Shown here: positions 16,222 to 22,934 of the stretch, piece after piece
How the letters are laid out: every line of letters begins with the position of its first letter
How positions within the stretch are numbered: position 1 is the stretch's first letter
Source: Lentisphaeria bacterium
GTDB lineage: Bacteria > Verrucomicrobiota > Lentisphaeria > Victivallales > UBA1829
DNA: 52,070 bases
Assembly: GCA_003526375.1 (NCBI GenBank)
Contig: DPDG01000043.1
Location: 1 to 52,070, forward strand
Reading direction: 5' to 3'
Translations under genes and position numbers: made by a program
Notes under the pieces: model-generated
What the model saw: only the letters and a program-made list of their open reading frames with translations
What the model was told of the DNA's origin: nothing
Databases searched by the model: none

Positions 16222-18786
16222 TCAAAGCTGATATTTTGCGGCAAGCTTCTGCAAAGCCGCAAACTGACGGTCGCTGAGCGCTTTGCCTTCGGAACGCTGT
16301 TTTGACAGCGATTCGTAAAACACTTTGTCGTCATAAATGCGCCGCCCGACTTTTTTCGGCTCGTTCCACTTGGTCACGTGCGAGAATTTTTCCAGAAGCG
16401 CATCGGCTTCCGCCATCATGGCATTTGCGGCGGCGGAGGCTTCCGGGGAAACCGTTTCCGCCGGAGCGACGTTCAAAATGGATGCGATCCGCTCGAAATT
16501 CGGGATCTGATCCTGATATTTCGATGCCATTTTGCCGAGCGCGGCGAGCTGTTTTTCCGAGAGGGGGCGCCCTCCCTGGCTCTGTGTCTTGAGCGACGTG
16601 TAAAACTTCTTGTCGTCATACACCCGCCTGCCTGCTTTTTCCGGTTCTTTCCACTGAACGGAATCCATTGCGGTGAAGACCTCCGCCATATCATTCTGCG
16701 GCGGCGCGGCGGCAGCTGCCTGTTCCCGCTTTGCCTGCCATTCCTCCTGTTGCGCCTGACGCTTCCTGATCTGCTGTGCGGCATCCGCGAGGTCTGCGGT
16801 AAACCCGTGTTCCGCCGCAAACTTTTCCAGATCAGGCAATTGACTTTCATATTTGATCGCCATCTTGAGCATCGCCTCCCACTGACGCGCGGAGATTGCC
16901 TTCCCTCCATCGAAACTTTTCTTCAGGGATGTGTAGAATTTTCTGTCGTCATAGGTTCTGGATGCGCCTTTTTCGGGGGCGTCCCATTGGGAAATTCCTT
17001 CCAGCAGAGTCATCAGCGCGGATGCCTTGGATGCTTCGGGAGCGCCGACGCTCTTGGCGGCATTCAGCCATTTTTCAAACTTGTCGTAGAACGCGTGCAT
17101 CATGGCGGTCCACTGGATTTTGCCTTCCTCGATCTCGTCGAGTTTGTTTTCCATTTCCGCAGTGAAACCGACCTGGAACAGTTCGGGCAGGCTCAAAACA
17201 AGATAGTCGTTGATCTGGAATCCGAGGTCCGTCGGGATCAGCTTGCCTTTTTCCTTGAGCACATACAGACGTTCCTGAATGGTATTGACGATCGTTGCGT
17301 AGGTGGACGGGCGCCCGATTCCGTTGAGTTCGAGTTCCTTGATGAGTGTCGCTTCGGAGAAGCGGGGCGGCGGTTCGGTGAACTTCTGTTCGGAGAGAGC
17401 GTCAAGCAGACGGCATGCGTCGCCCTTTTTCAGCGCTTTCAGAATATCCGCGTAACGGGTCTCCTCGTCTTCTTCCTCGGCACCTTCCTCCTTGATGTTG
17501 TAGGCGCGCAGAAAACCGGGGAACGTCGTGATTGTCGCCGTGGTCCTGAAATCGTAAGTCCTGGAGTCCGAACCTTTTGCCGCGACGTCAACCGTGGTCC
17601 GCTGCTGTTCCGCCGGCGCCATCTGGCTCGCGGTGAATCTGCGCCAGATCAAAGTGTAAAGTTTCAGCATCCGGTCGTCAAGGAACTCTTTCACCTTTTC
17701 CGGCGTCAGAGTGACGTCGGTGGGGCGGATCGCCTCATGCGCCCCCTGAGCGGACGCTTTCGATTTGTAGACATTATGTTTCGGAGGAACATATTCCTGG
17801 CCGTAGTTCGCGGCAATGAAACTGCGGGCGGCGTTCTGCGCTTCGACAGCGATCGCCACGGAGTCCGTTCTCATATAAGTAATCAGACCGACCGGCCCGC
17901 CTCTGCCCACATCCACGCCTTCATAAAGCTGCTGGGCGATGCGCATGGTCGTATTGGCGGAAAAACCGAGCGCCGAGCTTGCCGCCTGTTGAAGCGTGCT
18001 GGTGATGAACGGCGGCGCGGCATATTTGCGGCGCGGCTGGGTTTCGATATTTTCCACGGACCAGCTTTTCGCGCCTTTCACTGCGGTCAGGAGGGCGTCG
18101 GCATCTTTTTTGTTGCCGATCTCGAATTTGTCGCCGTTGATTTTGAACAGTTTTGCCACGAAATGTTCGCGCTGGTTCTGCTCCGGCGAGAACTTGGCGA
18201 GAAAGTTCCAGTATTCTTTCGGGACAAACGCCTGGATCAGGCGTTCCCGTTCACAGACGAGACGCAGGGCGACGGACTGGACGCGCCCGGCGCTCAATCC
18301 TTTTTTGATTTTCCCCCAGAGCAGCGGGCTTACCATATAACCGACGATGCGGTCAAGCACGCGCCGCGCCTGCTGCGCGTCCACACGGTCGATGTCGATC
18401 GTGCTCGGTGTCTGAAACGCCTTTGCAATGGCGGATTTCGTGATTTCATGGAACGTGACGCGGTGGAACTTCGCTTTTTTGTTGGCTTTGGAAAGAATCT
18501 CTTTCAGATGCCACGCGATTGCCTCTCCTTCGCGGTCAGGGTCGGGCGCAAGATAAATTTCGGAAGCTCCTTTTGCGGCGCTTTTCAGATCGCTCAGGTT
18601 CTTGCCGCGCTCCTTGCTTTCCTCATACTGCGGCGCAAAATCGTGTTCGATGTCTACGCCGAAAGTGCGGGCGGGCAGGTCCCTTACATGCCCCATGGAG
18701 GCTTTGATTGTATAATCCCGTCCCAACATCTTGCCGATGGTCTTGGCTTTCGCGGGAGACTCCACTATCACCAGTTTCTGATCCAT
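16222..18786 (-). CDS. topA: DNA topoisomerase I with novel C-terminal repeats
   Basis: An 854-residue type IA topoisomerase that relaxes negative supercoils. The TOPRIM domain is complete (VIVESPAKAKTIGK at residue 6, APDPDREGEAIAWHL at about 81). The catalytic tyrosine lies in GLITYMRTDS (Tyr 304), and the gate helix reads GIGRPSTYATI. Instead of the usual C-terminal zinc ribbons there are three copies of a repeat of about 50-58 residues, at 599-657, 710-767 and 804-854. The copies share W-x-x-P-x-K, R-x-Y-D-D-(R/K)-x-FY-x-SL and a (L/I)S-x-(R/K)-Q-x-x-A(L/M)-x-K(L/M)A-x-KY ending. No cysteine follows residue 458. The start at 18786 gives the conserved MDQKLVIVESP; a strong promoter lies upstream. 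Confidence 0.95.
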   Translation of the reverse strand: MDQKLVIVESPAKAKTIGKMLGRDYTIKASMGHVRDLPARTFGVDIEHDFAPQYEESKERGKNLSDLKSAAKGASEIYLAPDPDREGEAIAWHLKEILSKANKKAKFHRVTFHEITKSAIAKAFQTPSTIDIDRVDAQQARRVLDRIVGYMVSPLLWGKIKKGLSAGRVQSVALRLVCERERLIQAFVPKEYWNFLAKFSPEQNQREHFVAKLFKINGDKFEIGNKKDADALLTAVKGAKSWSVENIETQPRRKYAAPPFITSTLQQAASSALGFSANTTMRIAQQLYEGVDVGRGGPVGLITYMRTDSVAIAVEAQNAARSFIAANYGQEYVPPKHNVYKSKASAQGAHEAIRPTDVTLTPEKVKEFLDDRMLKLYTLIWRRFTASQMAPAEQQRTTVDVAAKGSDSRTYDFRTTATITTFPGFLRAYNIKEEGAEEEDEETRYADILKALKKGDACRLLDALSEQKFTEPPPRFSEATLIKELELNGIGRPSTYATIVNTIQERLYVLKEKGKLIPTDLGFQINDYLVLSLPELFQVGFTAEMENKLDEIEEGKIQWTAMMHAFYDKFEKWLNAAKSVGAPEASKASALMTLLEGISQWDAPEKGASRTYDDRKFYTSLKKSFDGGKAISARQWEAMLKMAIKYESQLPDLEKFAAEHGFTADLADAAQQIRKRQAQQEEWQAKREQAAAAAPPQNDMAEVFTAMDSVQWKEPEKAGRRVYDDKKFYTSLKTQSQGGRPLSEKQLAALGKMASKYQDQIPNFERIASILNVAPAETVSPEASAAANAMMAEADALLEKFSHVTKWNEPKKVGRRIYDDKVFYESLSKQRSEGKALSDRQFAALQKLAAKYQL

Positions 18787-18836
18787 ATATGTCAACCTTC
18801 CACTTTCCGAAATAAAATTCATGTTATCACGTTTTT

Positions 18837-18865
18837 ACATTATCTTCACTTTTCCAATATGTCAA
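18837..18865 (-). promoter_or_regulatory. topA-polB promoter
   Basis: On the minus strand a perfect TTGACA (18860-18865), a 17-bp spacer and TAATGT (18837-18842), about 50 bp ahead of the topA start. Confidence 0.75.
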
Positions 18866-19148
18866 GCGGGAATCCCCATGCCGCCATTTCATTGCATAGC
18901 AATGATTTTTAAAACGGCGGAAGAATGGAGCCGGAATCGGGGAGCCCCCGGAACGCTGACTCTTGAAAGATTTCCGTCTCAGTCATCCCTTTCGCCGGAC
19001 TCTGTACAAACGCTCCGGACCATTTTTTACTGCAAAAATCTCTAAAAAAAATTATTTATCCTTGAATTTTGCACAATAAATGTCAGTGTTGTTGCGTTAA
19101 AGAGAAGATTGACGGGCAGAATAACCTTAAACTTTCAGGAGTTTTTCG
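18866..19148. other. intergenic region between topA and the secretion operon
   Basis: No gene was seen. The region contains a perfect 6-bp hairpin, CATTGC-ATA-GCAATG (18890-18904), nested between CCGCC and GGCGG arms. An AT-rich run at 19045-19080 precedes the secretion operon. TTGAAT (19062) and TTGACG (19109) are possible -35 boxes, but neither has a properly spaced -10, so the operon promoter is not assigned. AGGAG at 19137-19141 is the ribosome binding site of the next gene. Confidence 0.4.
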
Positions 19149-20030
19149 ATGAAAAGAACAATCATAGCGGCAGCCATGCTTTTGGTTTTTGCATGTGGAG
19201 TGCTTTCCGCGCAGGGACCCGGACGCCAGCGTTCCAGACGCGGCGGAGACACCCGGATGCAGCAGGACAGTTCTGAGGAATGGGCAAAAGCACAGGCGGA
19301 ACTCAAGAAAAAATACCCTGAGAAATATAAAGAGATCGAAAAACTTCAGGCAACCAATCTGTTTGCCGCCATGGAAAAAATGCGTGAACTCGCCTCCGAA
19401 GCCTCTGTAACGCTTCCCGGTTCCCGCCGTGGAAACTGGGGCGGGCGTCCGGGCGGTATGCCCGGCGGCATGAGGATGCCCGGCGGCATGGGCATGATGG
19501 GGAATATGAGAAATCCGCGTGCTGCGGCTGAAGCGGAACTGAAGGCGAAATATCCGGCGGAATATGCGGAGATCGAAAAACAGCGTATCCTGGCGGAAAA
19601 CAAGCTGGAGGAGCTTGCGAAAAAAGCGAATGTCAAACTGCCGGCGACGGCGGAATCAATCCGGCTCAAAATGGAAGAATTGAAGAATTCCGGCAAATAT
19701 AAGGCTGAGTTCGAGGAAATCGAGAAACTCAGAACCTCCGATCCGCGCGCGGCGTTCATGAAAACCAGGGAGCTGATGGCAAAAGCCGGAATCGAAATGC
19801 CGGAAATGAGACGCGGCGGCATGATGGGCGCCGCGGATTCTGAAGTGACCGTTTCCCGCAGCAGCCGGGAGAATCCGATGCGCCGGATTATGGAACTCCG
19901 CAGGAAGTATCCGGAGGAGATGAAGAAGCTGGACGCCATCCGCCGCGAGAATCCCAAAGCTTATCGCGACGGTGTCATGGAACTGTTGAAGAAATCCGGA
20001 GCCGAACAGGGAAAAGCACCGAAACAATAA
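19149..20030 (+). CDS. secreted four-repeat protein heading the secretion operon
   Basis: A 293-residue exported protein with signal peptide MKRTIIAAAMLLVFACGVLSA. The mature part contains four degenerate copies of one helical module. Each begins around AELKKKYPEKYKEIEK (about residue 47), AELKAKYPAEYAEIEK (131), EELKNSGKYKAEFEEIEK (175) or MELRRKYPEEMKKLDAI (246). The first three end in an A-x-(V/I)-x-(L/M)P turn. A Gly/Met/Pro-rich linker (GGMPGGMRMPGG) separates modules one and two, and similar linkers occur in the GspC-like protein at 21946-22899. It is 12 bp upstream of the pilus-type genes, so it is presumably cotranscribed. It could be a periplasmic partner or a substrate of the machine. 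No known family was recognised. Confidence 0.75.
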   Translation: MKRTIIAAAMLLVFACGVLSAQGPGRQRSRRGGDTRMQQDSSEEWAKAQAELKKKYPEKYKEIEKLQATNLFAAMEKMRELASEASVTLPGSRRGNWGGRPGGMPGGMRMPGGMGMMGNMRNPRAAAEAELKAKYPAEYAEIEKQRILAENKLEELAKKANVKLPATAESIRLKMEELKNSGKYKAEFEEIEKLRTSDPRAAFMKTRELMAKAGIEMPEMRRGGMMGAADSEVTVSRSSRENPMRRIMELRRKYPEEMKKLDAIRRENPKAYRDGVMELLKKSGAEQGKAPKQ

Positions 20031-20042
20031 CGTTTTTATGGA

Positions 20043-21269
20043 ATGGCTATGAGGTTTTCCAAAAATAAAGAGTTTGCCGTTCTTCTGTTTTCCGCGGATC
20101 ATGTCAGATGCTGCATGTTCCGCCGGGACTCGAAAGGGGTTCGCCTGAAAGCGTATGCTTCGTGCGAACATGACGGAACGGATCCGGCGAAAGCGTGGAA
20201 ACAGGTTCTGCACGAGACCGGTTACAGCAGGGTCTGCCCGCTGATGATTTCCGGCGCCCTCAAAGGCGGCACTTTTTTCCGCTGCACCGGTGTCAGGCTT
20301 GCTCCCAAAGCGATGCGGAACGCACTGGAATTTGAACTGCCGCAGAGACTGCTGCAGGATGCGGGAAACCATGAATTGGAATTCGTCGAGCTTGCAGGGG
20401 ACCCGGGGAGTGTGCCGGTCAATGTCTATACGTTTCCGTCCGCCGATCTCGAAAATCTTGCGGCGATGATTACTCAGAGTGTCAGGAAAGCCGATTACTT
20501 CATTTATCCGCTTCTGGCTTTGCGTGAGTCCGACGGCCCGGTTTTTCTGCCGGAGGCGGAGCCCGATTTCTATTTTGCCGACGGGGAGTGGCATTCTGCG
20601 GATGAACTCCCGCCGGACTGGTTTTCCTGCTGGGACAGGGAACTGCGCAGGGAGTTTATTCTGCCGGAGGATTCCTCTTTCCAGCCCCGCGAGTGGCTGG
20701 GGTGCCTGCTGACGGCACGTCTTGCCGCTTCGGACGACGTCCGGCATACATTCGGCGGGCTGAATGTCCTGCCGAAACAGCTCCGTCCGAGCCGCCTCCG
20801 CAACCAGTTGCGCCTGACTGCATTGCTGATTGTCCTGCTGATTGCCAATTTCGGCTGGGGGATTGCCGGGCAGCTTTCCCAGCATCACAAAGAGTATTCT
20901 TCCCTTGTCGCCGCACGGAACCGTTTGCGTACGCAGGTGACTGCGGCGCAGAGGAAACTGAAAACGGCGGAAAAGGAGCTGCGGGAGCTTTCCCGTGTCG
21001 TCAACCAGTCGGCGGGAGAACACGATGTGATCGGCAAGCTTGCCGAGTTCTCCTCCGTTCTTCCGAACAATGTGATGGTCATGAATCTGCGTTGGACGGA
21101 CAGCAGTGTCGATCTTACGATGCGCAGTGAAGCGGAGAGCCTGAACGTGCCGGAAATGCTTCGCCCGCTCAAGTTCTGGAAGATGGAGCAGATTCAGCAG
21201 CGCCGCCGGAACAATGACGTGACGAGCATGATCATGCTGAAACTGGTTCCCGCGGAGGAGAAGAAATGA
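20043..21269 (+). CDS. PilM/GspL-N-like and PilN-like fused inner-membrane protein
   Basis: A 408-residue protein. Residues 1-250 resemble the actin-like cytoplasmic part of PilM/GspL (for example FAVLLFSADHVRCCMF and LAPKAMRNALEFELPQ). One membrane segment follows at about 256-277 (TALLIVLLIANFGWGIAG). Then come a coiled coil (285-325, ARNRLRTQVTAAQRKLKTAEK) and a small C-terminal PilN/GspL-type domain (FSSVLPNNVMVMNLRWTDSSV). This layout is that of GspL: it would recruit the ATPase on the inner face and contact the PilO/GspM-like partner outside. The ribosome binding site is weak; two ATGs (20043, 20049) are close together. Its stop overlaps the next start by ATGA. Confidence 0.75.
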   Translation: MAMRFSKNKEFAVLLFSADHVRCCMFRRDSKGVRLKAYASCEHDGTDPAKAWKQVLHETGYSRVCPLMISGALKGGTFFRCTGVRLAPKAMRNALEFELPQRLLQDAGNHELEFVELAGDPGSVPVNVYTFPSADLENLAAMITQSVRKADYFIYPLLALRESDGPVFLPEAEPDFYFADGEWHSADELPPDWFSCWDRELRREFILPEDSSFQPREWLGCLLTARLAASDDVRHTFGGLNVLPKQLRPSRLRNQLRLTALLIVLLIANFGWGIAGQLSQHHKEYSSLVAARNRLRTQVTAAQRKLKTAEKELRELSRVVNQSAGEHDVIGKLAEFSSVLPNNVMVMNLRWTDSSVDLTMRSEAESLNVPEMLRPLKFWKMEQIQQRRRNNDVTSMIMLKLVPAEEKK

Positions 21270-21949
21270 ATGCGAAACTCAAAGAGTTCCTGAAAACGGG
21301 AAAAGGCAAATTGCTGGTCGCCTGCGGTGCGCTTCTGATCAGTTGGATTTTCCTTTTGACACAGCTCAGCGGCAGTTTTTCCTCATGGTTCCCCGACGAA
21401 GGGCGCAAGGAGGGGCTGCGCAGGGAAATCAAAAAGTTTGAAGCCGAACAACTGGTTCAGCAGAAGAAACTCAAGGAGATGGAGGAGCTGCGCCGGAAAT
21501 ACCGCGCCATGATTGAAAACAGCTGGCAGTTCAAGCGTGACGGTGATCCGGAACTGCTTCTGCGGCAGAAAGTTGAAACGGCGGCGAAAGAGTCGGAACT
21601 CAGCCTGAATAATCTCGGTTCCGTCAGGACGTCGCGGATCAATGACGACCTTTACTTCGCGGAGCTCGACGTTTCGACCAGTGCGCCGTTTGAGAATCTG
21701 ATGCTGTTCATTGCAAAGCTCCAGGAGAGCAGACCCCGGATGGCATGGCGGCGCATTACCGCAAACCTGATGTTCCGCCCGCCCGCACAGCAGAATACGA
21801 AAGTCGTGACGAATACGGCGGCCGCAACCGCAGCGCAGACCAACCTCATGTTCAACGGCACGGTCCGTGTGATCGCTTTCGACGGAGAACTGCCGCCGGC
21901 AGGCGGTCCGCTTGTGAAGACGGCATCGAAAACGGAGGTGAAGAAATGA
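21266..21949 (+). CDS. PilO/GspM-like inner-membrane protein
   Basis: A 227-residue bitopic protein with a short cytoplasmic N-terminus, one membrane segment (LLVACGALLISWIFLLTQL, residues 16-34), a coiled coil (EIKKFEAEQLVQQKKLKEME) and a ferredoxin-like C-terminal domain (DDLYFAELDVSTSAPFENLM, then IAKLQESRPRMAWRRI). This is the plan of PilO and GspM, which pair with PilN/GspL in the assembly platform. It overlaps both neighbours by ATGA, so its translation is coupled on each side. The C-terminal 40 residues are Ala/Thr-rich and low in complexity. Confidence 0.72.
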   Translation: MNAKLKEFLKTGKGKLLVACGALLISWIFLLTQLSGSFSSWFPDEGRKEGLRREIKKFEAEQLVQQKKLKEMEELRRKYRAMIENSWQFKRDGDPELLLRQKVETAAKESELSLNNLGSVRTSRINDDLYFAELDVSTSAPFENLMLFIAKLQESRPRMAWRRITANLMFRPPAQQNTKVVTNTAAATAAQTNLMFNGTVRVIAFDGELPPAGGPLVKTASKTEVKK

Positions 21950-22899
21950 AGGGGCTTCTGATTCTGTTCAATCTCTTTCTTGCGTCGATGCTTGTATGGG
22001 GACTTGCTTCTCATTTCAAACCTGCCGCATCGAAAACGGTATATACCGTGAAGAAGCGGACGGCATCGCAGAAAAAAGAGGTTGTTGCGCCCGTAAAGCC
22101 TGTTGCGGTTCAGAAGAAAATGACGCCGAAAGAACAACTGGCGAAAATCATTGAGGCGAATATCTTCAACTCCGACCGTTGTCCCAACGCGACGGCAGGG
22201 GGGCGGAATGCCCGCGTCGAACTGTCGCTTGTCGGCACATTCAAAATCGGGGACTGTGTCGGAGCCATCATCAAACAGAAAACATCCGGGAACAATAACA
22301 ATAACCGCTTCATGCCTTTCATGCCGGGGATGCCCGGAGGTTTTCCGCTGGGACGCCAGATGGGGATCAGCCGCAATAACCGGCCCCAGAATAATGGCGG
22401 TCGTACGGGCGGACTCCCCGGAAGCACAGGCATGCCGGGAGGAATGATGTTCCGCAGCGCCCGGAATATGAGAAACGGCGGCATGGAGCGTGGAGTTCGC
22501 GGTCAGATGCCGGCGATCGGGACAAATGTAACCGCTGCGGCAGCCGGTAATCAGATGACGTATAAACAGTACGTCCGTCTCGGCGAAACCCTCAGCAACG
22601 GCTACAAGCTGGTCGAAGTGAACCGCGACAGCGTGCTTCTGACACGCGGCAGCGACAAGCTGGAACTTGAACTGCTGGACGCATCCAAGAATACGCCGCA
22701 GACCGCCCGTCGCAGCAACCGCCGCACGAATACCGGCACCCAGATGCTTCAGACTCTTCAGAACATGCAGCGTATGCAGATGTTCCAGAACATGCAGATG
22801 ATGCGTATGATGAGGCAGAACCAGAATCCGCCCCAGCAGCAGAACAACAGCAGCAACATGCGCAGCAATACAAACCGCAGCCGGGGACGTACCAGATAA
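21946..22899 (+). CDS. GspC/PilP-like protein with Met/Gly/Asn-rich insert
   Basis: A 317-residue protein with an N-terminal membrane anchor (LLILFNLFLASMLVWGLA). An HR-type domain is split in two: residues 80-110 (RVELSLVGTFKIGDCVGAII) and residues 205-245 (YVRLGETLSNGYKLVEVNRD, then SVLLTRGSDKLELELL). This is the pattern by which GspC/PilP link the inner platform to the secretin. Between the halves sits about 90 residues rich in Asn, Gly, Met and Pro (GMPGGFPLGRQMG and similar). The C-terminal 70 residues are Met/Gln/Asn-rich. Such inserts are unusual for the family. It starts within an ATGA overlap at 21946, and the secretin gene follows 35 bp later. Confidence 0.7.
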   Translation: MKGLLILFNLFLASMLVWGLASHFKPAASKTVYTVKKRTASQKKEVVAPVKPVAVQKKMTPKEQLAKIIEANIFNSDRCPNATAGGRNARVELSLVGTFKIGDCVGAIIKQKTSGNNNNNRFMPFMPGMPGGFPLGRQMGISRNNRPQNNGGRTGGLPGSTGMPGGMMFRSARNMRNGGMERGVRGQMPAIGTNVTAAAAGNQMTYKQYVRLGETLSNGYKLVEVNRDSVLLTRGSDKLELELLDASKNTPQTARRSNRRTNTGTQMLQTLQNMQRMQMFQNMQMMRMMRQNQNPPQQQNNSSNMRSNTNRSRGRTR

Positions 22900-22934
22900 G
22901 ATCAATTATTCAATTAAAATAGGACTTAATCAAC

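Noticed and set aside
14272..18912. Very long open frames on the plus strand opposite polB (14272-16203) and topA (16378-18912)
   Set aside because: They have no recognisable domain and are Arg/Phe/His-rich. They arise from codon-position composition of the real minus-strand genes, which carry complete catalytic motifs.
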